From Pseudomonadota bacterium (GTDB taxonomy: Bacteria; Pseudomonadota; Gammaproteobacteria; Steroidobacterales; Steroidobacteraceae): a DNA stretch of 64,000 nt. A program made the position numbers and the translations under genes. The notes below the pieces were generated by a model that did not search any database, was not told where the DNA came from, and saw nothing but the letters and a program-made list of their open reading frames with translations. The stretch lies in NCBI GenBank assembly GCA_021843755.1, contig JAKBWB010000063.1:24704-88703 (forward strand), given 5' to 3'. Positions 34,206-42,744 of the stretch are shown one piece after another (position 1 is the stretch's first letter; each line of letters starts with the position of its first letter).

Positions 34206-36833
34206 CTACGCGCCCGCCCGGCGCGCACCGCTCAATCGGAACACCTGGTCCGCCCCGAGTCCGTCGAACAGCACGTCATGACAGCTCAGCAGCAACACCT
34301 GCAGCTTCTCGGCGGCGCGGAACAACACCCGATGGATCCGCCGAATCCGCTCCGGATCAGTGTTGACCAGCGAATCATCGAGCACCAACGGCAGGGTTCC
34401 GTCGCCCGCGAGCACCTCGGCAAGGCCAAGCCGCGCCAGAAGAGCGAGCTGCTCCTGCGCACCTCCGGAGAGTTCCTCGAACGGCTCGCGCAGGGTTTCG
34501 CTGCGCAATCCCACCATTCCCAACTCCTCGCCCATATCGAGCTCGCACCCGGGAAACAGACCCGCAAGATAAGGCTTGAGGCGCTGCATGACCGGCGCGG
34601 TCAGGCGATCCACCACGCGCTTGCGCGCCTCGGACAGCACTTCCCAGAGCCTCTGGGCTGCGGCGGCCTGCCGCTCGAGACGCTGAAGCCGAACACGGGC
34701 CTGCTCGAGTTCGGCGCCCGCATCCTGGACGGTCTCGTAACTGCCGCAGCCGAGTGCGGCGTTCAATGTGCCCGTCAAACGCTCGACCCGCCCTCGGACC
34801 TCTTGCACGCGGGCAGCCAAGCCGTGCATGGCCTGAGAATGGCGTTTGGCGTCGCGCGCGGCCTCCTCGCCGCCAAGGTCCTGGAATTCCCGCGCGTACT
34901 TCTCGACGGCCGCCTGCGCAAATCCGCGATCCCGTACGGCTTGCTGATGCTTTTCCGCCAGCTGCGCCGCCGTCGGGCGATCAGCGTACAGACGCAACAA
35001 TCGATCGCGCTCTTCCTCCTTGCCCTTGCGAGCGGCGCGCAGTGCGGCACCTTGCGCTCGCGACTGGGTGAGCCCCTCATTCGCGGCCTCACGCGCGGTG
35101 CGAGCCGAGGTCAACGCCGCGTCCGCGGCAACCACGGCGTCTTGCAGGGCATCTTCCGTTCCATCCACTGACGCCGCAGGTCCTAGCCGCGCGAGCTCGG
35201 CTTGCGCCCGCAGTAACTCCTCCCGCAGTTGCTCTCGGGACTTCGACCACGTCGCACGGGCCTGCAAGGTCAGCTGCGCGATCCGCTGATTGATGCCCTG
35301 GAGGCGCTCGTGCGCGGCGCGCGCCTCCGGTACCGTCGGGACACCGCAGTTCCGCAGTGCCTGGGTCAGCGCACTATCGGCCGCAGTCTTGGCATCGCGC
35401 AGCGTATCGAGCGTTCCGCGTCCCGGCTGAATTTCGATGGCGGCTACCTCGCCCAGGGTCACGGTCCGGTTCTCGACGATGTCGAACGTAAGGCGTGCGC
35501 CGGCGGGGTGTGGGACGCCGTCCACATTCATCCCATGCCCCAACGTCAATACCACGCTCACCGCGGCGCCGTGCAGGCGGGCTTCAGCGGTACGGGCCGC
35601 ATCTGCGAGTTGCTGCAGGCGTGCGATGATGCTCGCGTCGATCGCCGGCTCGCGGGCACGCTGCTGCTGGGCCTGCTGCATCTCACGATCGATGCGTTCG
35701 AGTTCTGCAACCTTCGTACCGAGCTCCGCGTGCTGGTCCGTCAGCTCGTGACGGCGGTGTTCGCGCCGAGCCCGCTCGAGTGCCGTGACGGCTTGCTTGT
35801 GAGCCAGCTCCGCTGCTGAAACGCGCTGGAGCGCGGTTTGAGCGTGACCTTCGAGCTCTTGCTGGCGGGGGTTCACGGCCTCGATCTGTACGTTCAGATT
35901 CGTCACCTCGTCGCTCAGCCGTTGAATGGCCTGGTCCGCCTCCTGGCGCATCGCGAGCTCGCGCTCCGCGCTCGATGCGGTCGCGATGGCCGTGTTCAGG
36001 ATACCCCGCGCGCCCGCCAGGCGCTCCGCGGCTTTTTGCGCCGCGGCGGCGCTTTGCACGGCCTTGTCAGATTCCCGTCTGGCAACTTCAAATCGACCAT
36101 TCAGCTCAGCGAGCTCGCCGCGGGCCCGCTGCAATTCCGCGGCGGTCTGCTCCCGGCTCTCGTGAGCCGTGAGGATCTGCTGGTACTTGCTCTCGGCCTG
36201 CTCGACCGCCCTACGGGCATTGCGTAACAGCGTCGTTTCCTGACCGGTGGGTGTGTAGTATCGGCCGCGCTCCGCCGCCACACGCTCCATCAACCGCTGG
36301 CCACGCTCGGAAATGGCCGCCACGCCGATTTCCTGCGACAGCCGCTCCTGCAATCGGCCTCGGCCGTCCTCGTTGAGATCCTCCCCCGTGCCGCGCCGGG
36401 AATCTCCTTGAGCCACCAGCAGAAGCGGCCAGATACCGAGATCCTGGACAGTCGGTCCACGGGATCCGCCCGGCCGCGTACCGAGCAACGAGCGCAGTTG
36501 TGCCTCGGCGTCCTCCCCCTGCAGCGTCGCGCCGCCACCGCTCAGTTGCGCCATGGCGCTCTTCAGAAACTGTTTCTGCAGCTCGTACCGGTGTCCCTCG
36601 ACATCGAAGACGAGCCGCACGAACGGCGGCTCGGAGGATCTCCAGCTCTGCAGCCGCTGCTTGTGCTGCGCCGAACCCTTGTGGGACTCGAACAGCGCGA
36701 ACTGCACGGCTTGAAATAGCCGGCTCTTGCCGGCTTCATTCGGACCGAGGACGAGATTCAACCGCGGCGACAGGGGACCGAGGCTCTGCGACAGACCGCG
36801 CCAGTGGCGCGTCTCGATCTCAAGCAGTCGCAT
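34206..36833 (-). CDS. SbcC/SMC-like AAA ATPase
   Basis: An 875-residue ATPase of the SbcC/Rad50-like AAA type. The Walker A region is LVLGPNEAGKSRLFQA near residues 29-44; the middle ~550 residues are coiled-coil; the C-terminus carries the signature ELSGGAQEQLALLARLGLAEVL and Walker B region LPLVLDDSLVNTDPERI. The start at 36833 (MRLLEIETRHWRG) gives the usual domain beginning and overlaps the upstream nuclease gene by 14 bp. With that nuclease it would process DNA ends or structured DNA. It is shorter than E. coli SbcC and may be a YhaN-like group. Confidence 0.85.
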   Translation of the reverse strand: MRLLEIETRHWRGLSQSLGPLSPRLNLVLGPNEAGKSRLFQAVQFALFESHKGSAQHKQRLQSWRSSEPPFVRLVFDVEGHRYELQKQFLKSAMAQLSGGGATLQGEDAEAQLRSLLGTRPGGSRGPTVQDLGIWPLLLVAQGDSRRGTGEDLNEDGRGRLQERLSQEIGVAAISERGQRLMERVAAERGRYYTPTGQETTLLRNARRAVEQAESKYQQILTAHESREQTAAELQRARGELAELNGRFEVARRESDKAVQSAAAAQKAAERLAGARGILNTAIATASSAERELAMRQEADQAIQRLSDEVTNLNVQIEAVNPRQQELEGHAQTALQRVSAAELAHKQAVTALERARREHRRHELTDQHAELGTKVAELERIDREMQQAQQQRAREPAIDASIIARLQQLADAARTAEARLHGAAVSVVLTLGHGMNVDGVPHPAGARLTFDIVENRTVTLGEVAAIEIQPGRGTLDTLRDAKTAADSALTQALRNCGVPTVPEARAAHERLQGINQRIAQLTLQARATWSKSREQLREELLRAQAELARLGPAASVDGTEDALQDAVVAADAALTSARTAREAANEGLTQSRAQGAALRAARKGKEEERDRLLRLYADRPTAAQLAEKHQQAVRDRGFAQAAVEKYAREFQDLGGEEAARDAKRHSQAMHGLAARVQEVRGRVERLTGTLNAALGCGSYETVQDAGAELEQARVRLQRLERQAAAAQRLWEVLSEARKRVVDRLTAPVMQRLKPYLAGLFPGCELDMGEELGMVGLRSETLREPFEELSGGAQEQLALLARLGLAEVLAGDGTLPLVLDDSLVNTDPERIRRIHRVLFRAAEKLQVLLLSCHDVLFDGLGADQVFRLSGARRAGA

Positions 36834-37914
36834 CGGACACCTCCCGCTGCAGCCGATAGAGGAGCTGCAGAGCATCCGTGTCGGCCGCGCTCGCGCCGGC
36901 GAGCAGCCGCTCGACGCCTGCCGCCATGAATCCCTCGCCCGTCATCGTAGCCAGGTCCTGCGGTCGCGGTCGGGTGAGAAGCGCCGCCATGTCCGCCGTG
37001 AGATAGGCGAGCCTCTCGCCGTATTCCGCCACCAGCGCCTCGAGCACATCCCGTGCGCCCATCGAGATCGTCCCCCGCGCTCGCAGGTTCACCAGCGTCT
37101 GCGAACGTTCCGCCAATGCCTCGAGACGCGATCTGAGCTCCTCGACCTGGGAATCGTCGATCATCTCCGGGTCGAGGGTCAGCCAGTGGGTCTGCGCCAC
37201 GTGCCGGCGCTCGACCCGCGGCTCGGTGCCCGCCGCGTCGATGTCCACGATCAAGATCCCTCCGGGATCGAGTTCCTTGAACCGGGTAGGCTCCGGGGCA
37301 CCTGAATACCAGGCGCGGGCGTTGTAGCGGAAGGTGCCGTGCCAATCACCGAGCGCCAGATAATCAAAGCCCTTGGCCAGCACCCGATCGGCATCGATGA
37401 GATTCGGCACGATACTCTCGGAATCGCCCGAGAAATTGATGATCCCCCCATGCGCCACGGCAATGCGGATGCCCTCCCCCGCACCACGCTCCGGGAGCCA
37501 TACGGTGGGATCATCGGATTCATGGCGCCGGGTCAGTGGGCACGGGTACACCAGCGCATCGGCGAATCGAACCGGTTCGCGCTTGGCGAGAACACTGACA
37601 TTGGGCGGCAATTCGAGCCGGGCGAGCGCACCGTCCTCCGTCGCCGCGTCATGATTGCCCGGCAGAAGCCCGACGGGAATGTCTCCGAAGCTCTGCAGAG
37701 CATCCGATGTCTGCTGCAGCGTATCGCGGCCAAGGCCATTGTCATCGAGGACGTCACCGGCGACGAGCACGGCATCGGCGTGCACTTGCTGCGCCAGCGC
37801 GCCGATCGCCCGTACCGTCTGGAACCGCAAAAGGCGCAATTGTGCGGCCTTTTCCGGGTTCAGATACCGCAGCTTCAATCCGAGCTGCCAGTCAGCCGTA
37901 TGGATGAATCGCAT
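36820..37914 (-). CDS. SbcD/Mre11-like DNA exonuclease
   Basis: A 364-residue metallophosphoesterase. Motifs FIHTADWQLG, AGDVLDDNG, LPGNHD, VAHGGI and LALGDWHG follow the order of the SbcD/Mre11 nuclease catalytic core. The C-terminal third is helical and probably binds the ATPase partner encoded immediately downstream with overlapping reading frames. Together they form a DNA-repair type nuclease complex. Position of the His in DWQ (usually DxH) is changed: the first motif reads D8-W-Q10, so one metal ligand differs from the SbcD norm. Confidence 0.85.
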   Translation of the reverse strand: MRFIHTADWQLGLKLRYLNPEKAAQLRLLRFQTVRAIGALAQQVHADAVLVAGDVLDDNGLGRDTLQQTSDALQSFGDIPVGLLPGNHDAATEDGALARLELPPNVSVLAKREPVRFADALVYPCPLTRRHESDDPTVWLPERGAGEGIRIAVAHGGIINFSGDSESIVPNLIDADRVLAKGFDYLALGDWHGTFRYNARAWYSGAPEPTRFKELDPGGILIVDIDAAGTEPRVERRHVAQTHWLTLDPEMIDDSQVEELRSRLEALAERSQTLVNLRARGTISMGARDVLEALVAEYGERLAYLTADMAALLTRPRPQDLATMTGEGFMAAGVERLLAGASAADTDALQLLYRLQREVSDATA

Positions 37915-38589
37915 CTGTTCCTCCTCGAGCCGAGCCTAACGAGATGTTGCCTGGATGTGCGCAACACGTCGGTAAATTTTGCCTGACCTCGCTGCAATCG
38001 ACGCATTCTGACGGAAATCCGCCAGCTGAGTGTCACGGGAAAGCGCTGCACCGGGCAAGTTCCGCCGGCTCGGTGACGCGCCAGCGGCTTCGAGCGTTCG
38101 GCGAGGCCAGCTTCGAGCGGCCGACGCCCTCGAGAGGCGATTCATCCGGGGCACCGGACAGCCCCAAAGTCACCCTACAAGCGCTGCGGCACCCCGCCCC
38201 GGCAAACCGGGCCGGCGCCCCGTTGCCCGGCCATGCCTCATGCTCGGCTCGTACCGTCAAAGGATTCGGTGACTGCCGGCGGACAAACCCGCAAGCGCCA
38301 CCGGATTGCCGGATGGACAGGACCGGTTTTTTTCTCGCGGACTCGATGCGACCCGATTGACCGTTGCAGGGCACCCCGCGCGCAGCGCGCCGCATCCCGC
38401 CTGCCTTGGCGGCCGAGGTCAGCATCCCTCGGCTCGGCCGCGATGGGCTCGGAACACAAGGGGTGAGAAACGGGACCCTGATCCGCGCCGCCATGGCCCC
38501 GATGGCCATGACCCCACTTGACGATCGTCAAGGCATCCGAGCGTCAGGTCGCCGTACCGTGTCGCCGGGGTCGCACGAGGACATGAGAG
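37915..38589. other. Long intergenic region
   Basis: 675 bp with no supported gene. Frames on both strands are Arg/Ala/Pro-rich shadows. Its only clear element is the palindrome at 38518-38531 near the right end. It separates the nuclease operon from the nitrogen-oxide-response cluster. Confidence 0.4.
38518..38531. promoter_or_regulatory. FNR/Dnr-type palindrome
   Basis: TTGACGATCGTCAA, a perfect 14-bp palindrome of the TTGAC-N4-GTCAA form used by FNR/Dnr/Nnr regulators. It lies 58 bp upstream of the broken Rieske gene and the DUF2249 gene that follows. A matching site precedes the convergent unit at 41580-41593. Confidence 0.6.
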
Positions 38590-38907
38590 ATGTCGCAGTG
38601 GCACGAGGCCACCCGGGTCGCACAGATCGGCAATCGCAGCCGTAAGACGGTCACGCTCACCGGCGCCGCTGGCGGCTTTTTCATTCTCGACGGCGCGTAC
38701 TTCGCCCGCGAGGACCTGTGCAATCACATCGGCAGCGACCTCTCCAGCGGTCGGGTGGCGGGTGAACGCGCTGTCTGCCCATAGCGCCTGGCCGAGCTCT
38801 CCATCCGCACCGGGCAGGGGCGCAAAGCGCCGGAATACGAGGGCGCGCACGGCTTCCCCGTACGCGTGGTCGACGAGACCATCGAGGTCTGCGATGAGCG
38901 CGAATGA
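38590..38907 (+). pseudogene. Rieske [2Fe-2S] protein broken by an in-frame stop
   Basis: The first 64 codons read as a small Rieske ferredoxin (FFILDGAYFAREDLCNHIGSDLSSG, with the first ligand pair C-x-H) and reach the second cluster motif at AVCP. A TAG at 38782-38784 then stops the frame exactly where CPxHGW should continue. The same frame resumes with IRTGQGRKAPEYEGAHGFPVRVVDETIEV and ends at 38905-38907, a normal Rieske C-terminus. The second His ligand is absent (CGC after the stop), so the cluster could not form even with read-through. Upstream palindrome and downstream coupled gene remain. Confidence 0.75.
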
Positions 38908-39370
38908 GCAGGACAAGGTTTTTTCGGCGATCAACCGCCTGTTCGTGCGCGCCCTGCTCGCGCTGGGCGAGGCTGGAGACGCACAGCGTCACACGGCATG
39001 CGCGCTTGCCGGTTCCGCATGGTCCGCTCTGCGCAATTCTCAGCCGCGTGAAGCTGAACGCTTCAACGGCGTATTACACAGTCTTACCCGTGCCCGACAT
39101 GGCATACCTGACGAGGAGATTCCTGTGTCACAACCCAAAACACTCGATGTCCGCAAGCTCATCCCCATGGAGCGACACCGCCTGATCTTCGAGACCTACG
39201 GGAAACTCAAACCGGGCGAGAGCTTCGTGCTGGTCAACGACCACGACCCCAAGCCGCTCTACTACCAGCTCGATGCGGAGCACACCGGCGAGTTCTCCTG
39301 GAACTACCTGCAGCAGGGACCTGCCACCTGGCAGGTGCAGATCGGCCGCAACGCGGCCGCTCATACCTGA
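38894..39370 (+). CDS. Helical N-terminal segment fused to a DUF2249 domain
   Basis: A 158-residue frame. Residues 1-70 (MSANEQDKVFSAINRLFVRAL, then GSAWSALR...REAERFNGVLHSL) look like a small helical protein that usually stands alone. Residues 78-158 are a DUF2249 domain (LDVRKLIP, LKPGESFVLVNDHDPKPLYYQL, FSWNYLQQGP). There is no stop between them. A strong GAGGAG box precedes an in-frame GTG at 39125, so the DUF2249 part (81 residues) may be made separately. DUF2249 proteins are typical of nitrogen-oxide-response loci. The ATG overlaps the end of the Rieske pseudogene. Confidence 0.7.
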   Translation: MSANEQDKVFSAINRLFVRALLALGEAGDAQRHTACALAGSAWSALRNSQPREAERFNGVLHSLTRARHGIPDEEIPVSQPKTLDVRKLIPMERHRLIFETYGKLKPGESFVLVNDHDPKPLYYQLDAEHTGEFSWNYLQQGPATWQVQIGRNAAAHT

Positions 39371-39687
39371 ATTCCGAAATGCGCCTTGGCGGCAGGCGTC
39401 ATCAGGCGCGGCGACCAAGCTGGCAGCCAAACGAGTTTGATCTGTACGTCGTTGATGCCTGGAACGCTTTTGCTGCGCTCGTAGACGCCGGACATGATGT
39501 AATCCTGCGCAGGGCACCCCGGCGTCGTCATGGTCATCGTGATCCTGATGACGCCGGCCGCTACCTCCAATGCATAGATCAGGCCCAGGTCGACGATGTT
39601 GTACCCGAGTTCGGGGTCGATCACCTCGTGCAGGGCATCCAGAACGGACTCGCGATCCAAAGAGCGTTCCGCGACCATCGCGCTCAT
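39361..39687 (-). CDS. DUF59/MIP18-family metal-sulfur cluster assembly protein
   Basis: A 108-residue protein of the PaaD/SufT type: VIDPELGYNIVDLGLIYAL and MTMTTPGCPAQDYI with the conserved Cys, then VKLVWLP-like IKLVWLPAWSP. Such proteins help insert or repair iron-sulfur clusters. It is convergent with the DUF2249 gene (10-bp overlap of the ends) and coupled by ATGA to the tandem DUF2249 gene upstream. In a nitric-oxide-response cluster it would suit repair of NO-damaged clusters. Confidence 0.88.
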   Translation of the reverse strand: MSAMVAERSLDRESVLDALHEVIDPELGYNIVDLGLIYALEVAAGVIRITMTMTTPGCPAQDYIMSGVYERSKSVPGINDVQIKLVWLPAWSPRLMTPAAKAHFGIQV

Positions 39688-40196
39688 CCGCGCTGTCGGA
39701 TCAGAAGCCGCACGCCCGCACCCACCTTCTCGGTGTGGATGGCCGCGCCGCGGGCCTGCAACTCCGGATAGAGAAAGACCGGATCGCGTTCGTTCAGCGC
39801 CTCGAGGACCTGCCCCGGCCCCAGGCGCTCAAGCGCATCCAGGATCCGGATCATCGGCTCGGGCGGCTCCAGGCCGCGGTTGTCGAGGGACGTGCTCGGC
39901 GGGGGCCACCCGTCAGTGGACGAGACCGTGGCGCTCGGAGCAGCCGGTGAGCCGGGCCCGGCTTGCGGCGTCTGCGGCGAAAACAGCACTTCCCAGTCGC
40001 CTTCCCCGTGTCGCACCGCCCGGTGGTCGAAGCCCTTGCGACCGAGCACCGCATACAGCGGCAGCGGCTCGAAGGTGGCCAGGAGCCGCAGCGCCTGACC
40101 CGGCGCGAGGCCGCCTACGGCCCTGAGGATCCGTGGCAGGGGCTCCCCGCCCTCGCGCAACTCTTCACGAACATCAAGTGTGATGGGCTCGGACAT
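39684..40196 (-). CDS. Tandem DUF2249 protein
   Basis: A 170-residue protein with two DUF2249 copies: residues 6-72 (LDVREELREGGEPLPRIL ... LLATFEPLPLYAVLGRKG) and 107-166 (PEPMIRILDALERLGPGQVLEALNERDPVFLYPEL), joined by a Pro/Ser linker. The family is predicted to bind a small molecule or metal and is common in denitrification and NO-response operons. Start at 40196, immediately after the membrane-protein gene; its own stop overlaps the DUF59 start (ATGA). Confidence 0.85.
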   Translation of the reverse strand: MSEPITLDVREELREGGEPLPRILRAVGGLAPGQALRLLATFEPLPLYAVLGRKGFDHRAVRHGEGDWEVLFSPQTPQAGPGSPAAPSATVSSTDGWPPPSTSLDNRGLEPPEPMIRILDALERLGPGQVLEALNERDPVFLYPELQARGAAIHTEKVGAGVRLLIRQRG

Positions 40197-40198
40197 GG

Positions 40199-41545
40199 TC
40201 AACCTCTCTGATTTGGCCGCAATAGGGGGGCGGCAGGTTCGCTGGGGCGCAACGGCACGTAGTGAGCGCGCCAGGCGCGCCAGTACTCGACGACGATACC
40301 GAACGTCGCAACCGTCACGAGCACAACGCACGGCCGCAAGCCGGCCGCGTGACCGGACAGTACTGAAGTGGCTCCCAGCAGCACTCCAAGAAAATACAGT
40401 GCGAACCAGGGATAACTGCGCCGTTCGTGGACCAACTCCTGAACGCGGGGCACCGCCCCGCGCCCGAGGCTGCGGCCATAGCGGTGCAGCCAGGTGAGAA
40501 ATGGAACAATCTTGTAAAGCTGAGTCAGCCCGAGACCGCCGAGCCAGCCGAACACGATGAGGAAGACGATCACGGGCGCACCAGCGCCGAGATGCCCGGC
40601 CATCACGAAGCCGATCGCGACCGCCGTGCCGAGCCCGAGCAAGCCAAAGGCGGCAACCGCGGCCTTGTTATGCAGTTCGATGACGGCGCGCTTGCGCGTA
40701 CGGTAGATCCGAACGACGTCCCACAGATAGATGCCGACCGCTAGAGCGATTGCCGCGTAGCCGCTGGATTGCGCAACAGCCAGGGGCTCTGCGGCACTCC
40801 ACACCCGCGCAAGACCTGCGCCGATGGCCAGAGCAAACCCGACTGTCGCGAGGATATGAACGCCATCCCCTGTGATCCCGCGATCCTCCGGCGCCAGCAT
40901 GAACATCGGCAGCAGCTTGTAGCTCACCCCCATGGCGGTGAGCGTGAACCATCCACCGAGGCCGGCCAGAGCGTGCTCGCCGACACCGCCAAGCAGCGGC
41001 GCCAGATAGGGCGCGAGCGCCGGCACCGCCAGCGCCAGCGCGAACGCAAGTCCGAGCGTGACCGTCAGGAGCAGGAATGCCAGTCCGGTGAGCACCATCC
41101 GCCCCGGTAACGACAACGGCCGCGAGCGCAGCAGCGGCACCCCAATGTTCCAGCATGCGATCAGCACCCCCAGATACACCGCGGCACCACCGGCCGGCAG
41201 GGCCATCGCGAGCGCCCGGGATCCCGTGCCGATGCCGAAGAATCCGCCGACCATGCCCAGCAAGCCGATCTCGAGGGCGATGAGCGCCGCGAGCGCCATC
41301 GACTGGCTCACGAGCGGCCGGGAAGTGATGACCGGAACGAACTGAAAGAGCGCCCCGAACATCAGGAGCAATAGCCAGCCGATCACCAGCAGATGCACCG
41401 CGGCGAGCGTCCCGGGGGCCGAGACCGGTTGCGTGGGCCAGCTCATGCCAGCGAGCATCAGACCCTGCGCCGCCAGGAAGTTCACGAGCGCGCAGACGAA
41501 CATCGGCAGGGACCAACGCGACAGTCGAGTGCTGAGCACGGCCAT
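40199..41545 (-). CDS. NnrS-like / heme-copper-oxidase-I-like membrane protein
   Basis: A 448-residue protein with about 12 transmembrane helices. Conserved His residues within helices (AVHLLVIGWLLLLMFGALFQFVP; GEHALAGLGGWFTLTAMGVSYKLLPMF) are typical of the NnrS and oxidase-subunit-I-like proteins found in NO-response loci. NnrS proteins bind heme and protect against nitric oxide. A TTGAT-N4-GTCAA site lies 35 bp before the start. It is first in a unit with tandem DUF2249 and DUF59. The exact subfamily (NnrS versus CcoN-like) is uncertain. Confidence 0.7.
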   Translation of the reverse strand: MAVLSTRLSRWSLPMFVCALVNFLAAQGLMLAGMSWPTQPVSAPGTLAAVHLLVIGWLLLLMFGALFQFVPVITSRPLVSQSMALAALIALEIGLLGMVGGFFGIGTGSRALAMALPAGGAAVYLGVLIACWNIGVPLLRSRPLSLPGRMVLTGLAFLLLTVTLGLAFALALAVPALAPYLAPLLGGVGEHALAGLGGWFTLTAMGVSYKLLPMFMLAPEDRGITGDGVHILATVGFALAIGAGLARVWSAAEPLAVAQSSGYAAIALAVGIYLWDVVRIYRTRKRAVIELHNKAAVAAFGLLGLGTAVAIGFVMAGHLGAGAPVIVFLIVFGWLGGLGLTQLYKIVPFLTWLHRYGRSLGRGAVPRVQELVHERRSYPWFALYFLGVLLGATSVLSGHAAGLRPCVVLVTVATFGIVVEYWRAWRAHYVPLRPSEPAAPLLRPNQRG

Positions 41546-41579
41546 GGTTCAAGCGTCCTCGCAACCCCCCCTTTCCGCC

Positions 41580-41593
41580 TTGATCCCCGTCAA
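41580..41593. promoter_or_regulatory. FNR/Dnr-type site before the NnrS-like gene
   Basis: TTGATCCCCGTCAA, a TTGAT-N4-GTCAA dyad 35 bp upstream of the start at 41545 on the minus strand. It matches the consensus for FNR/Dnr/Nnr regulators and the perfect palindrome at 38518-38531 that faces the convergent unit. Confidence 0.6.
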
Positions 41594-41904
41594 GCATCCG
41601 TGCACGTGGCGGCAAAGCCTTTCGACCTCGGCTATCCTCACTTCATCGCCCGCGACCTCGATCAGATCCTCATCGGCGCGTTCCCGCAGTGTCCGCGCGA
41701 GGCTCTCCGGCGTGACGGCCACGGGCGCTTCCAGTCCGACTCGGCCCGAATGCGGCGAGCAGCCCCGCCGCGCGCCGCCATGAGCTGGCGATGCTCAAGG
41801 AAACGCCTCAGTCTCTGCTACGGCGTGAGCATCCTGGTTGCCGCAAGCAATCCTCCGCGCAGTGGCCGGACACGCTTCTATTGCACAGCATCGACAAGCG
41901 AGAG

Positions 41905-41937
41905 TGGTCGGAGCGTCGCGATTTGAACTCCGGACCC
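41905..41937 (-). repeat. tRNA-Pro-like 3'-end remnant (left island boundary)
   Basis: Read on the minus strand this is a T-arm, acceptor stem and CCA end (GGAGTTCAAAT, then CGCTCCGACCA). It matches 30 of 33 bases with 55722-55754 in the same orientation. The T-stem no longer pairs well and no anticodon or D-arm follows, so it is not a tRNA. It is interpreted as an old attachment site at the left edge of island 1. Confidence 0.6.
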
Positions 41938-42191
41938 TTGGCGCCGCACCGAAGTTCACGCTGAACCGAGATGAACGCCCATGCGACCGATTGACGAGCA
42001 GCCTCTTTGACTGGCGCGCGTTATGCCCGTCACTCCCGTTCATCCCCCCACCCGGAGTAATTCCAGGCACACCGCACAAACGGCGAACAAACCTGGCGAG
42101 GCAACGTCCGGCCCGGACACGAGGCTAAACGCGCGTCCATACCCGCCGGCCGGCGCCAGACCTTTTGCCGCACCGTCGTCTTCGAACGCGT

Positions 42192-42295
42192 CGCGCCACC
42201 TCTGTGTGCTGGCGCACCGACCCTCCGGACAACACCAAGTATCGTTGCAGCGTCATACGTGGGTATGCCGAGCTGGCCCGATGACCCCCGTCACG
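42192..42295 (+). repeat. Direct repeat copy 1 upstream of a slipin fragment
   Basis: About 104 bp nearly identical to 46216-46326 (shared stretches include CGCGCCACCTCTG, GCTGGCGCACCGA and TCCGGACAACACCAAGTA). Each copy ends in the start codon of a broken slipin gene. It probably represents the duplicated promoter and leader of an original slipin gene; the intact slipin at 51602 does not share this leader. The surrounding 41.9-42.7 kb has no intact gene. Confidence 0.65.
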
Positions 42296-42388
42296 CCAAA
42301 TGCCGAGCCCTCGCTTACCAAGGACACTGTGCCCGTGAACGCCGATGCCGCCGCATTCTGTCATGTACACCAAAACATCGCGCCATGA
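42281..42388 (+). pseudogene. Slipin fragment with large internal deletion
   Basis: A 35-codon frame reads MTPVT followed at once by NAEPSLTKDTVPVNADAAAF, which matches the intact slipin (NAEQTLTKDTVPVNVDAVVFWHV) about 90 residues into that protein. The transmembrane N-terminus and the start of the SPFH domain are deleted, and the frame ends shortly after. Remnant of a slipin copy. Confidence 0.65.
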
Positions 42389-42744
42389 CTGCGGGGCCAG
42401 TGGCCGGATTCCCGGCAAACTGCCCAGTGTCTCGCCGGCCTCAACAGCCTCTATCCAGGCCGGCCAGATCACGCATGATCTCGCCCTGCGCGCCGCCTGC
42501 TTTCCTCGCAGCGCCACGCGCGCACGCTTTAATACGGCAGGTGAACTGTTGTGAACACGAGCCTCGCTGACGTCATGCCGCTCATGTTCCCACGCAACGC
42601 TGCGCCACACCCTCATCATACTCTCTCACCGACTCGTAACGGTCGCGGGAAGTCGTCACTCATCCGGCACGCGTCGCTTCGACGCCACGATGATGTGTTT
42701 CACACTACTGCGCGGCCGGCGCAGAACTCCAGGAGACAAGCGGT

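Noticed and set aside
41905..41980. Possible complete tRNA gene
   Set aside because: Only the 3' acceptor and a badly pairing T-arm are present; no anticodon arm or D-arm follows, so it is kept as a boundary repeat.
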